The notes under the pieces: generated by a model | Databases searched by the model: none | What the model was told of the DNA's origin: nothing | The model's input: only the letters and a program-made list of their open reading frames with translations | Assembly (NCBI RefSeq): GCF_008329985.2 | Contig: NZ_CP038437.2 | Coordinates: 1,984,001 to 2,048,000, forward strand | Direction: 5' to 3' | Length of the DNA: 64,000 nucleotides | Source: Halomonas binhaiensis | GTDB lineage: Bacteria > Pseudomonadota > Gammaproteobacteria > Pseudomonadales > Halomonadaceae | Shown: in pieces, positions 17,756 to 26,060 of the stretch | Layout of the letters: each line of letters starts with the position of its first letter | Numbering within the stretch: position 1 is the stretch's first letter | Translations under genes and position numbers: made by a program

Positions 17756-18343
17756 CTAGCGAGTCAGTTCAACTTCTGTTGTTCGATCGTTGCTCAGGGT
17801 TGCTTCCTTGATGATGATCTCACGTTCACCGGTGCTGGGGTTTTCCACGATACCGGAGACATAGAAGTTGCCAGGCGGCAGGTTGCTGAGTATGAAGTAG
17901 CCGTTTGCATTAGTGCGGGTGCTATGGGTGTACTCCTGGGCTCGGGGGTCGGCGCGTTCGACAGTCTTGCCTGCCAGTGCCTGCTCAACGGCTTCTGCGG
18001 AGTAAGGGGTTACGGGGGCTACGGAAACACCCTGTTGTGAACCGATGACAACCCCGTTGCTGGTGTTGAGCGTCAAGCGGCCAGTCACTACCGCACTACC
18101 TGTCTTGGGCAACTGTGCATACACTGCTGGATCGAACGCTACCGTGCGGCTGACTCGCTGCACGGGAGGTGGGGTGGTAGGTTTCTCTGCGGGGGGTGGT
18201 TGGCTTGGCTCGGTCTGGCCGATGTCAACCACATCGGGCCCCTGGCCTCTATCGGTTGGAATGATGCTCTGGCAACCTGCAAGAGCGATCGCTAACGTCG
18301 CCAAGGCCGTAAGCGGCAAGTAGCGGCTGGATAGCTGGGTCAT
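17756..18343 (-). CDS. Putative lipoprotein with a carboxypeptidase-regulatory-like domain
   Basis: This 195-residue protein has a type II signal peptide. A hydrophobic stretch ends in the lipobox LAGC, so the lipidated Cys would be residue 24. The next 45 residues are Pro/Thr/Gln-rich (PSQPPPAEKPTTPPP), a flexible linker. The C-terminal part (about residues 75-195) looks like a beta-sandwich domain, with VTGRLTLNTSNG and TNANGYFILSNLPPGNFYVSGIVE, reminiscent of carboxypeptidase regulatory-like domains. The function is unknown. The ATG at 18343 is preferred over 18358 and 18385 because GAGGG lies upstream at a usable distance and the signal peptide then has normal length. Confidence 0.7.
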   Translation of the reverse strand: MTQLSSRYLPLTALATLAIALAGCQSIIPTDRGQGPDVVDIGQTEPSQPPPAEKPTTPPPVQRVSRTVAFDPAVYAQLPKTGSAVVTGRLTLNTSNGVVIGSQQGVSVAPVTPYSAEAVEQALAGKTVERADPRAQEYTHSTRTNANGYFILSNLPPGNFYVSGIVENPSTGEREIIIKEATLSNDRTTEVELTR

Positions 18344-18444
18344 CTCCGTATCCCTCATGACAAACTGGGTGTGTTGATTCCGCAAGCACTGGATCTTGCC
18401 GGAATCGTTCCTTTTTTATGCCCTGTGCCATGACAGCCTAATAC

Positions 18445-18480
18445 AAAACCGGCTTTCGATGGGTATCGAAAGCCGGTTTT
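18445..18480 (-). terminator. Terminator after the phasin gene
   Basis: A 16-bp perfect stem (AAAACCGGCTTTCGAT and its complement) with a 4-nt loop is flanked by A and T runs, so it can work in either direction. It lies 29 bases beyond the phasin stop on the minus strand. Confidence 0.85.
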
Positions 18481-18508
18481 GATTATCTCGCTAGTTTCAG
18501 CACATGTT

Positions 18509-18892
18509 TTATTGTGCAGTGCTAGCCTTGGCCGCTGTGTCACTCGCCTTCTTGACGTTGGCTTCAGCCAGTTTCTGGCTTTCTGTCACGAAGTCTCGCT
18601 GCAGAGCGACGACCTTTTCGGCGTCGCCCTTCATGCGCTCTGTCAGATCCTTGGCGACTTTCTGCTGGCCTTCCATGTAAGAGCGCAGGCCATCGACGTC
18701 CTTGACGGCAGTGAAGGCACGAACCTGAGCCAAGCCGGTCTCAGTATAGGCTTTGGCAGCATCAAGCTGGGCATTGGTCAGCTTTTCGGCAAAGTCGACG
18801 GATAGAGTGGCATAGGCGCGAGCAGGGGCGAAAAACAGTTCTTCCAGCTGCTCGTTGTTGAATAGGGTCTTGGCGTCGAATGTACGGACCAT
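18509..18892 (-). CDS. Phasin family protein (PHA granule-associated)
   Basis: This 127-residue, mostly helical, Ala/Glu/Lys-rich protein begins MVRTFDAKTLFNNEQLEELFFAPARAYATLS. That start and the repeated amphipathic helices (VDGLRSYMEGQQKVAKDLTERM, LQRDFVTESQKLAEANV) fit the phasin family that coats polyhydroxyalkanoate granules. The tail is an Ala/Lys-rich segment. An AGGAGA site lies 7 bases upstream of the ATG. The open frame continues to 19201, but that extension includes the leader and was rejected. No PHA synthase gene is in the window, so PHA storage by this organism is an inference from this gene. Confidence 0.82.
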   Translation of the reverse strand: MVRTFDAKTLFNNEQLEELFFAPARAYATLSVDFAEKLTNAQLDAAKAYTETGLAQVRAFTAVKDVDGLRSYMEGQQKVAKDLTERMKGDAEKVVALQRDFVTESQKLAEANVKKASDTAAKASTAQ

Positions 18893-19261
18893 GGTGATGT
18901 CTCCTGCTAATGGGTAGATGTTGCGTTTATCTCTGTCGCTTGAAGGCATTGCCCACCAGGGCCGGAGCCTTCTACTCACATTTCGACTTCTGTTGCAGTG
19001 CACAATAGCACTGCGAACCATGCGCTGCAATATTTTTTGTGCGATGCAGCATAAAGCATGTGATGAAGGAACTGTCAGCATAGATCCGGGGTATGACGAA
19101 GCTGTGACTGATGTCCTGGAAAGTTGTGACGCATCTCCTGTAACGCGACGATGCATGCCCTGAATGGCCACGATGTTCACCATTGTCGTGACGCTTGTCA
19201 TGGGAAGAGGGAGTTGCCATTGTGAAGGGAGATGTCGGTATGTTCACCAATGGAGGTTCCA
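18893..19261. other. Divergent intergenic region phasin/fumC with TGC-rich motifs
   Basis: This 369-base stretch separates the divergent phasin and fumC genes. It holds the leaders and presumably the promoters of both, although no clean -35/-10 pair stands out. The part at 18990-19055 contains several GCA/TGC units, including TTGCAGTGCACAA at 18993-19005, GCTGCAAT and GATGCAGCAT. The pattern recalls the TGC-rich operators of PHA-granule repressors (PhaR type), which is an inference only. No coding region is supported. Confidence 0.4.
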
Positions 19262-20641
19262 ATGCATCACTCTCGGATAGAGCGCGATAGCATGGGAGAG
19301 TTGGAGGTGCCAGCAGATGCCCTTTATGGCGCTCAGACCCAGCGTGCGGTCAATAACTTTCCTGTCTCTGGCCAGCCAATGCCTGCGCCTTTCATTCATG
19401 CCATTGCCCGGATCAAGCGAGCTGCTGCCAAGGTGAATCACGACCTTGGCCTGCTAGATGAGGCACGTTGCCAAGCTATCGTCACAGCAGCCGATGCGAT
19501 CATCGCGGGGGGGCATGATGATCAGTTTCCCATCGATGTGTTCCAGACCGGTTCCGGCACTTCCAGCAACATGAATGTCAATGAGGTGATTGCCCACCTG
19601 GCCTCGACCGATAGTCTCGAAGTAAGGCCCAACGATCATGTGAACATGGGGCAATCGAGCAATGACGTGATTCCTACAGCGCTACACTTGTCTGCAGCCC
19701 TGGAAGTCGTCAATGTCCTGAAGCCAGCCCTGGAGCACTTGCGAAAAGTGATCGAGACCAAGGCTCAGGAGGTCGGGAGCGTGGTCAAGACCGGTCGTAC
19801 ACACCTGATGGATGCCATGCCTCTGCGCTTGAGTCAGGAACTGGAGGGGTGGGCGAGTCAGGTGGGGCAGGCCATCGAGCGCCTGGATAGCGCACTGGTG
19901 CGCCTATGCCGACTGGCTCAGGGAGGGACTGCGGTAGGAACGGGCATCAATGCACATCCGGAATTTGCCACCCGCATGTCCATTGTTCTGTCGCGTCAGA
20001 CAGGCTTGTCTCTTGTACCCAACGACAGTTTCTTCGCAAGCCTGGGGTCGCAGGATGCTGCGGTAGAGCTATCAGGGCAGTTGCGCGGACTGGCCTGCGT
20101 GGTCATGAAGATCGCCAATGATCTGCGCTGGATGAATTCTGGGCCTCTGGCCGGTCTTGGCGAGATTGAACTGGAGGCTTTGCAGCCAGGGAGTTCGATC
20201 ATGCCTGGCAAGGTAAATCCGGTCATTCCAGAATCTGCAGCTCAGGCTTCTGCCCAGGTGATCGGATTGGATACGGCTGTGACCGTAGCAGGGCAGAGCG
20301 GTAACTTTCAGCTCAATGTCATGTTGCCGCTAGTGGCCAGCAACCTGCTTACCGCGATCAAGCTGATGTCCAATACCTCGCGCTTGTTGGCCGACAAGGC
20401 CATTGCCTCGTTTCGTGTACGTGAAGATCAATTGCAAGGCCCTCTGGCCCGAAACCCGATTCTGGTAACCGCCTTGAATTCGGTCATTGGCTACAATGCT
20501 GCCGCAGCTATCGCCAAGAAAGCGTATCAGGCAGGGCGTCCTATCATTGATGTCGCATTGGAGGAGACGGAGCTATCCCGTGACGAGCTGGAGCGCTTGC
20601 TGGATCCTGTTGCCCTGACTCATGGCGGGATTCCCCACTAG
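19262..20641 (+). CDS. fumC: Class II fumarate hydratase FumC
   Basis: This 459-residue iron-independent fumarase interconverts fumarate and malate in the TCA cycle. It has the superfamily signature GSSIMPGKVNPVIPE near residue 310, TGSGTSSNMNVNEV near 95, NMGQSSNDVIPTALH near 125, and the catalytic His block KTGRTHLMDAMPL near 178. The ATG at 19262 follows GGAGG by 5 bases and gives the family N-terminus HHSRIERDSMGELEVPADALYGAQTQRA (quoted in part). The upstream in-frame starts were rejected. FumC rather than aspartase or argininosuccinate lyase is indicated by these active-site blocks. Confidence 0.95.
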   Translation: MHHSRIERDSMGELEVPADALYGAQTQRAVNNFPVSGQPMPAPFIHAIARIKRAAAKVNHDLGLLDEARCQAIVTAADAIIAGGHDDQFPIDVFQTGSGTSSNMNVNEVIAHLASTDSLEVRPNDHVNMGQSSNDVIPTALHLSAALEVVNVLKPALEHLRKVIETKAQEVGSVVKTGRTHLMDAMPLRLSQELEGWASQVGQAIERLDSALVRLCRLAQGGTAVGTGINAHPEFATRMSIVLSRQTGLSLVPNDSFFASLGSQDAAVELSGQLRGLACVVMKIANDLRWMNSGPLAGLGEIELEALQPGSSIMPGKVNPVIPESAAQASAQVIGLDTAVTVAGQSGNFQLNVMLPLVASNLLTAIKLMSNTSRLLADKAIASFRVREDQLQGPLARNPILVTALNSVIGYNAAAAIAKKAYQAGRPIIDVALEETELSRDELERLLDPVALTHGGIPH

Positions 20642-20752
20642 GCCCCAACCAAATGTGTCTGATAAGACGCCGCTGCAAGAGTCTGGTTGCCTATCGTCAT
20701 GAAAGCAGCTGGATAGAACGGGTGCCTGGGAAAGAAGTGGTATCAGAAAAGG

Positions 20753-20780
20753 TAAACGGGCTGCCGGTGCTGCCCGTTTA
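20753..20780. terminator. Bidirectional terminator between fumC and the response-regulator gene
   Basis: The inverted repeat TAAACGGGC / GCCCGTTTA encloses a 10-nt GC-rich loop and lies between the two convergent genes. T-tracts are short on both sides. Confidence 0.55.
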
Positions 20781-20812
20781 TCTCTGGAATCATCGCTGGG
20801 TCGTCTGCCTGG

Positions 20813-21502
20813 TTACTTGGTCATGCCGTCGTACAGGTTGTGCCGTTTGGCGACATCAGCGAGGTCAATGATGTTACTGACATTGAGCTTTTCGAAGATT
20901 CTCTGTTTGTAGGTGCTGATGGTCTTGTTGCTCAGCAGCATCAGGTCAGAGATTTCCTTGTTGCTCATTCCCTTGAGCAACTGCTGCAGGACGATCAACT
21001 CGCGATTGGAAAGCTTGTCGGCGACATCTTCGTCATCGTTGATCTGTTCGTACTTCTCTGAAGTAACGGAGCTGGGGAAAAACGTATATCCATCGACGAT
21101 GCATTGCACTCCTCGGACGAGCGCAGACATGTCCAGGCTCTTGTTGATGAAGCCCGAAGCTCCGGCCTTGTGGCATCTACGGGCATAAACATCTCCGTCG
21201 AACGATGTCAGCACCAGGATGCCAGGGGGATTGTCCAGGGCCTTGGTGCGCTTGATGACAGTCAACCCATCCAAATTGGGGATGCCAATATCGAGGATCA
21301 TGACATCTGGGGTGAGCTGTTTTGTCAGTTGGATGGCGTCTACACCGTTGTCTGCTTCTGCCACGACATTCATGCCTGAGCGTTCCAGTGTGATGGCAGC
21401 GGCCATGCGGATCATCGGATGGTCATCCACAATGATCACAGAGGCCTGACGTCGCCTGCTTTCATAGCTTGCCTTCGACCTTCTTTGTGTCTTCTGCTCC
21501 AT
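20813..21502 (-). CDS. Orphan NarL/FixJ-type response regulator
   Basis: This 229-residue protein has a receiver domain (about 20-140) with the acidic pair in VIIVDDHP, the phosphoacceptor D71 in VMILDIGIPNLDG, and the conserved Thr and Lys regions VLTSFDG and GASGFINKS. A LuxR-type helix-turn-helix follows at about 165-225 (LSNRELIVLQQLLKGMSNKEI, NKTISTYKQRIFEKL). It is a predicted transcription activator controlled by phosphorylation, similar in plan to BvgA/EvgA-type regulators. No histidine kinase gene is adjacent, so the partner and signal are unknown. The first 18 residues are basic and unusual. AAGGATG precedes the ATG. Confidence 0.88.
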   Translation of the reverse strand: MEQKTQRRSKASYESRRRQASVIIVDDHPMIRMAAAITLERSGMNVVAEADNGVDAIQLTKQLTPDVMILDIGIPNLDGLTVIKRTKALDNPPGILVLTSFDGDVYARRCHKAGASGFINKSLDMSALVRGVQCIVDGYTFFPSSVTSEKYEQINDDEDVADKLSNRELIVLQQLLKGMSNKEISDLMLLSNKTISTYKQRIFEKLNVSNIIDLADVAKRHNLYDGMTK

Positions 21503-21880
21503 AATGAAACATCCTTAATCTCATTGTTGTGTGGAATGTTCTTATTGTTTCAGGATGGTTAATAACAGTTCAATTGTGTAAATTCTGATTCTGTTTGTAA
21601 GAAAAAGACTAAAAACGATGTAATCTGTGCCGTATAGAGCGGGAAATGCAGGAAAAATGGTGAGAGCCTCAAGGAGGAGGGCTGGGAAAAGGTTGGAAGG
21701 GTGGAGGAGGGCAGGAACGAGGAATATGACGGATGGGGAGAGCGATGCAGGATAGGGCAACAAGTGTTCCGGGATCATCTGGGCAGCGAGCCACTTCCAC
21801 CAGGCCAACGGTCACGCTCCCCTTGAACAGGAAAGGCCCGCCATCATGGCGGGCCTTTCCTGTTCAAGGGGAGGCATCGG
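21503..21880. other. Intergenic region between the response regulator and argF
   Basis: In this 378-base gap, the part next to the response regulator (21503-21620) is AT-rich and probably holds its promoter. The middle (21650-21760) is strongly purine-rich on the plus strand (many GGA/AGG units). No reading frame there has a convincing start or family match. The end carries the long argF hairpin. No RNA gene was recognised. Confidence 0.4.
21817..21873 (-). terminator. Long perfect hairpin after argF
   Basis: A 26-bp perfect inverted repeat with a 5-nt loop (ATCAT) lies just beyond the argF stop. Its inner core, AAAGGCCCGCC / GGCGGGCCTTT, is like an ordinary terminator. The stem is unusually long and lacks a T-tract outside it. 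Confidence 0.65.
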
Positions 21881-22801
21881 TCAATGGTTGACTTGTCCCA
21901 GCAACAGAAACTCGATCAATGCTTTCTGGGCGTGCAAGCGATTACCTGCTTCCTGCCAGACGACCGCACGTGGATCGTCAAGCAGTGTCGTGCTGATTTC
22001 CTCGCCCCGGTGAGCCGGCAGGCAGTGAAGGAACAGCACGTCATCGGCAGCCGTATCGAGCATGGATTCTGTGACCTGGAAGCCGGCGAAGTCCGCCTCG
22101 CGCTTGGCTTGCTCTTCCTCCTGGCCCATGGACGCCCATACATCGGTCGTGATCAGGTCTGCACCTTGAGCGGCTGCCATGGGGTCGCGCATCAGAGTGA
22201 CGTGATCACCTGCTGCGGCCATGATGTCTTCTCGAGGTTCATAACCTTCCGGACAGCAGACTCGCAGGTTGAAATCAAACTGGCGTGCAGCATTTATCCA
22301 GGAGTGGCACATGTTGTTGCCATCACCGATCCAGACAGCCGTACGACCCCGAACGCTGCCGCGCAGTTCGGTCCAGGTCATCACATCGGCCAGCAGCTGG
22401 CAGGGATGATAATCATCCGTCAGGGCATTGATGACAGGCACAGAGCTGGCGGCAGCAAATTCTTCCAGCCCTGCATGAGAGAAGGTGCGGATCATGACGA
22501 GATCGACCATTTCCGATAACACTCGTGCGGTATCGGATATGGGCTCCCCCCGGCCGAGCTGAGTGTCACGGGGGGATAGAAACAGTGCATGGCCACCGAA
22601 CTGCGCCATGCCTGTCTCGAAGGAGACCCGCGTGCGAGTGGATGACTTCTCGAAGATCATGGCCATGGTGCGATTGGTGAACGGAGTGTAGGTCGGGCCA
22701 TGAGCCTTGAGGCCGTTCTTGATGGTGATTGCGCGTTGAATCAGATAACGCAGTTCTTCGGGACTCAGGTCCAGAAGCGTCAGGAAGTGGCGTGGGCCCA
22801 T
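21881..22801 (-). CDS. argF: Ornithine carbamoyltransferase ArgF
   Basis: This 306-residue enzyme joins carbamoyl phosphate and ornithine to give citrulline in arginine synthesis. The carbamoyl-phosphate motif [12 protein letters not shown] lies near residue 53, [11 protein letters not shown] near 132, and the ornithine-binding [12 protein letters not shown] near 265. The frame is open to 22891, but the ATG at 22801 has GGAGAG upstream and gives the usual length, as in other short gammaproteobacterial anabolic enzymes. argG lies 1.6 kb away on the other strand, so two steps of arginine synthesis are close but not in one operon. Confidence 0.96.
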   Translation of the reverse strand: MGPRHFLTLLDLSPEELRYLIQRAITIKNGLKAHGPTYTPFTNRTMAMIFEKSSTRTRVSFETGMAQFGGHALFLSPRDTQLGRGEPISDTARVLSEMVDLVMIRTFSHAGLEEFAAASSVPVINALTDDYHPCQLLADVMTWTELRGSVRGRTAVWIGDGNNMCHSWINAARQFDFNLRVCCPEGYEPREDIMAAAGDHVTLMRDPMAAAQGADLITTDVWASMGQEEEQAKREADFAGFQVTESMLDTAADDVLFLHCLPAHRGEEISTTLLDDPRAVVWQEAGNRLHAQKALIEFLLLGQVNH

Positions 22802-23043
22802 GACTGCTCTCCAGCGGAAAAAAGAAACCATCCTATGACAGGCCTTCAATGATGCGCAATGTGCGCTATGGACGTACAATGCGCGCAACAATAAAGTTGA
22901 GTAATATCGTCGGATATGGTCAAGGCCGGATTCATGTAACCATCTTGCCCTTGAAGACTTGCTCTTGAAGTCAGGGCAAGCGCCCCCATGTCACAGGTAA
23001 TGCCTAAGCGTTACTGTAAAGCACTATTTATCAAGGAGCCGTG

Positions 23044-23391
23044 ATGAGCACTACTCTCGACAACATTCAGCGCCAGATCAGCGAGAACCCGATTCTTATC
23101 TACATGAAGGGGTCTCCGCAGCTGCCGCAATGCGGCTTCTCTGCGCGTACCGTTCAGGCTCTGATGTCCTGTGGTGAGCGTTTCGCTTTCGTCAATATCC
23201 TGGACAATCCTGACATTCGCACCGAGCTGCCCAAGTTTGCCAACTGGCCAACTTTCCCGCAGCTGTGGGTTGAAGGGGAGCTGGTCGGCGGTTGTGATAT
23301 TGTCCTTGAAATGCATGGCAATGGTGAACTTGAGCCGCTGATCAAGCAGGCTGCCGAGCGCGCCCGTCAGCAGGAAGAAGGGCAGGCCTGA
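23044..23391 (+). CDS. grxD: Monothiol glutaredoxin GrxD
   Basis: This 115-residue protein has the CGFS active site of monothiol glutaredoxins (QCGFSARTV near residue 30), the KGSPQLPQ segment, and the glutathione-binding TFPQLWVEGELVGGCDIV near 70-87. Members carry and deliver [2Fe-2S] clusters as glutathione-ligated dimers, often with BolA. AAGGAG lies 5 bases before the ATG at 23044. The GTG one codon upstream is also possible. Its transcript ends at a hairpin that it shares with the convergent rnt gene. Confidence 0.95.
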   Translation: MSTTLDNIQRQISENPILIYMKGSPQLPQCGFSARTVQALMSCGERFAFVNILDNPDIRTELPKFANWPTFPQLWVEGELVGGCDIVLEMHGNGELEPLIKQAAERARQQEEGQA

Positions 23392-23416
23392 CAGTTTCCT
23401 GATGCCAGCCTAAGAC

Positions 23417-23458
23417 CACAAGGCCCTGCCGGTTATCCGCCAGGGCCTTGTGCATTTT
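23417..23458. terminator. Terminator between grxD and rnt
   Basis: The 12-bp stem CACAAGGCCCTG / CAGGGCCTTGTG (12-nt loop) is followed by CATTTTG and lies 25 bases after grxD. Confidence 0.65.
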
Positions 23459-23490
23459 GAGGCGCACGTCACAGTGAGCGCCGTGTTGAT

Positions 23491-24159
23491 TCAATCGTCG
23501 TCCTCGAAGCCTTGTTCCTGCAGGGCCAGTCGCCAGCCGCCCAGGTCCTTGTAGCGATTGACCATGGCGCAGAACAATTCGGCGGTACGTTCGGTATCGT
23601 AGCGAGCAGAATGGGCGGAACTGTTGTCGAATTCGATGCCAGCAGCCCGACAGGCCCGGGCCAATACGGTCTGGCCGTAGACCAGCCCCGCCAGGGAGGC
23701 GGTATCGAAGCTGGAAAATGGGTGAAAAGGATTGCGCTTGATATCACATCGGCTTGCAGCGGCATTGAGAAAGCCGTGGTCGAAGGCAGAGTTGTGTCCA
23801 ACCAGAATGGCCCGGGTGCACCCGTGGGCTTTTACGGCCTTGCGGACCGGGCGAAAAATCTCGCCCAGGGCTTCGTCTTCGCTGACAGCAACTTGTTGGC
23901 GTAGTGGATCATCAAGGCGAATGCCGGTGAAGTCCAGTGCTGACTGTTCGACATTGGCACCTGTAAAAGGTGTCACGTGATAAGCATAGGTCGCATCGGG
24001 CAGCAGGTTGCCCTCGGGATCCATGGTCAGCGTCACGGCAGCAATTTCCAGCAGGGCGTCCTTGTGCGGATCGAAACCACCTGTTTCGATATCTACCACT
24101 ACGGGCAGGAAGCTGCGAAAGCGTTGAGCCATGAGTTCGCGGGCAATCAGCTCGCTCAT
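23491..24159 (-). CDS. rnt: Ribonuclease T
   Basis: This 222-residue DEDD-family 3'-5' exoribonuclease trims tRNA and other stable RNA 3' ends. The catalytic acidic residues are in [23 protein letters not shown] (Exo I, near 21-43), [16 protein letters not shown] (Exo II, near 118) and [14 protein letters not shown] (Exo III, near 183), the DEDDh pattern. The [20 protein letters not shown] start region is typical of gammaproteobacterial RNase T. AAGGAGAGG precedes the ATG at 24159, which adds nine residues in front of that block. It is divergent from argG. Confidence 0.94.
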   Translation of the reverse strand: MSELIARELMAQRFRSFLPVVVDIETGGFDPHKDALLEIAAVTLTMDPEGNLLPDATYAYHVTPFTGANVEQSALDFTGIRLDDPLRQQVAVSEDEALGEIFRPVRKAVKAHGCTRAILVGHNSAFDHGFLNAAASRCDIKRNPFHPFSSFDTASLAGLVYGQTVLARACRAAGIEFDNSSAHSARYDTERTAELFCAMVNRYKDLGGWRLALQEQGFEDDD

Positions 24160-24277
24160 GCACCTCTCCTTGGGATATATACGGATGAATGCTGAATACA
24201 GGGACGAAAGTGGCGAAAGTCTAGCAGCTTAGGGTCGTGGCGTCCCGTTGACGGTATTCGTGGCGCGCCTGGCGCGC

Positions 24278-24283
24278 TATAAT
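24278..24283 (+). promoter_or_regulatory. Possible -10 box of argG
   Basis: TATAAT lies 77 bases before the argG start in the rnt/argG divergent region. There is no good -35 at standard spacing (TTGACG is 24 bases away), so support is limited. Confidence 0.3.
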
Positions 24284-24360
24284 CGCCCCTCTGTCGGCGT
24301 CCCTGACGCCCACCATGGTTGACCCCTCATATTACCCCTCAATAAGAAGGAGCCGCTCGC

Positions 24361-25578
24361 ATGTCCGATGTCAAGAAGGTCGTGCTCGCCTATTCCGGTG
24401 GTCTGGACACCTCCGTAATTGTCAAATGGTTGCAGGAAACATACGACTGTGAGGTGGTGACCTTTACTGCTGATATCGGCCAGGGGGAAGAGGTCGAGCC
24501 AGCACGTGCCAAGGCCGAGGCTCTGGGCGTGAAAGAGATCTACATCGAAGATCTGCGCGAAGAGTTCGTGCGCGATTATGTATATCCGATGTTCCGTGCC
24601 AACACCATCTATGAAGGTGAGTACCTGCTGGGTACCTCTATTGCGCGCCCTCTGATTGCACGTCGCCTTATCGAAATTGCCAACCAGACAGGGGCCGATG
24701 CCATCTCTCATGGTGCAACCGGCAAGGGCAATGACCAGGTGCGTTTCGAGCTGGGTGCCTATGCCCTCAAGCCGGGGGTCAAGGTTATCGCACCATGGCG
24801 GGAATGGGACCTGAATTCCCGCGAGAAGCTGATGGCCTACTGTCAGCAGCACGACATTCCGGTGGACTTCTCCAAGAAGAAGAAGTCGCCATATTCCATG
24901 GACGCCAACCTGCTGCACATTTCCTATGAAGGTGGAATCCTCGAGGATCCGTGGGCAGAGGCCGAGGAAGACATGTGGCGCTGGAGCGTATCTCCGGAAG
25001 CTGCCCCGGATGCCCCGACCTACGTCGAGCTGACCTACGAGCGAGGGGACATCGTTGCCCTTGACGGCGTGCCGATGAAGCCCCATGAAGTGCTGGCCAA
25101 GCTCAATGAACTCGGGGGTGCCAACGGTATTGGTCGCCTCGATATCGTCGAGAACCGTTATGTCGGCATGAAGTCTCGTGGCTGCTACGAAACACCAGGG
25201 GGCAGCATCATGCTTCGCGCCCATCGTGCCATCGAGTCCATCACTCTGGATCGTGAAGAGGCACACCTGAAAGATCAACTGATGCCGAAATATGCCGAAG
25301 TCATCTACAACGGCTATTGGTGGAGCCCGGAGCGCCGTATGTTGCAGGCTGCCATCGATGAGACCCAGAAGAATGTCTCTGGCGTGGTACGCATGAAGCT
25401 GTACAAGGGTAATGCCAGTGTGGCCGGTCGTCGTTCGGATGCCTCCTTGTTCGATGAGTCCATTGCGACTTTCGAGGACGACCAGGGTGCTTACAATCAG
25501 AAAGATGCCGAAGGCTTCATCAAGCTCAACTCCTTGCGTCTGCGTATTGCGGCAGGTAAAGGGCGTCGTCAGGACTGA
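24361..25578 (+). CDS. argG: Argininosuccinate synthase ArgG
   Basis: This 405-residue enzyme condenses citrulline and aspartate with ATP in arginine synthesis. The PP-loop [15 protein letters not shown] is at about residues 9-23. [13 protein letters not shown] (near 120), [16 protein letters not shown] and the family block [13 protein letters not shown] [10 protein letters not shown] (near 280) are all present. The length is standard for the bacterial type 1 family. AAGAAGGAG lies 9 bases before the ATG. It is separated from the HlyU-family gene by 26 bases and may be co-transcribed with it. Confidence 0.97.
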   Translation: MSDVKKVVLAYSGGLDTSVIVKWLQETYDCEVVTFTADIGQGEEVEPARAKAEALGVKEIYIEDLREEFVRDYVYPMFRANTIYEGEYLLGTSIARPLIARRLIEIANQTGADAISHGATGKGNDQVRFELGAYALKPGVKVIAPWREWDLNSREKLMAYCQQHDIPVDFSKKKKSPYSMDANLLHISYEGGILEDPWAEAEEDMWRWSVSPEAAPDAPTYVELTYERGDIVALDGVPMKPHEVLAKLNELGGANGIGRLDIVENRYVGMKSRGCYETPGGSIMLRAHRAIESITLDREEAHLKDQLMPKYAEVIYNGYWWSPERRMLQAAIDETQKNVSGVVRMKLYKGNASVAGRRSDASLFDESIATFEDDQGAYNQKDAEGFIKLNSLRLRIAAGKGRRQD

Positions 25579-25604
25579 CTGTTTTTGGCAGGGAGGTATC
25601 GCTC

Positions 25605-25913
25605 ATGTTGAAGAAGCTGCTGGGTGGTTTGTTCAAGGGCGGTGAGCATCACTCAGAAAATGAAACCACGGGGACGGAGTACGAGTACCGTGGTTATCTG
25701 ATCACCTCCTTGCCGCAGCAGCAGGGAGGGCAGTATCGGGTGAGTGGCATTATCCGCAAGTCGGCAGGAGACGGTGAGTTCGAAGAGGCTTTCGAATACC
25801 GTTTTGAACGCTCAGATATACTGTCTACTCGCGATGCCTGCGATGAACTGATGCGGCAAAAGGCCGAACGCTTCATCGATGAGATAGGCGACGATATGTT
25901 CTCTGAGCGATAG
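25605..25913 (+). CDS. HlyU-family small protein
   Basis: This 102-residue protein begins MLKKLLGGLFKGG and carries YEYRGYLITSLPQQQGGQYRVSGIIRK followed by FERSDILSTRDACDELMRQKAERFIDE, which matches the PF10115 HlyU-type domain as I remember it. The family name comes from a Vibrio haemolysin activator, but most homologues are uncharacterised and have no evident DNA-binding motif. A GGGAGG site lies 8 bases upstream. The gene follows argG by 26 bases and precedes a strong terminator, so it probably ends the argG transcript. Confidence 0.72.
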   Translation: MLKKLLGGLFKGGEHHSENETTGTEYEYRGYLITSLPQQQGGQYRVSGIIRKSAGDGEFEEAFEYRFERSDILSTRDACDELMRQKAERFIDEIGDDMFSER

Positions 25914-25931
25914 ACTGTCCGAAACACCGAT

Positions 25932-25964
25932 AACGCCCCCATGCTCCACGAGCATGGGGGCGTT
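25932..25964 (+). terminator. Terminator after the HlyU-family gene
   Basis: A 14-bp perfect stem (AACGCCCCCATGCT / AGCATGGGGGCGTT) with a 5-nt loop lies 18 bases after the stop. It is followed by GCTTATT rather than a long T-tract. Confidence 0.75.
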
Positions 25965-26060
25965 GCTTATTGGCGACGTATCAATGGGGCAATGTCGTTG
26001 AGTTTATGAGCATCAGTCGCATAATAGATGCATGAATAACCAGGCAAAGGGGTCAAGATT

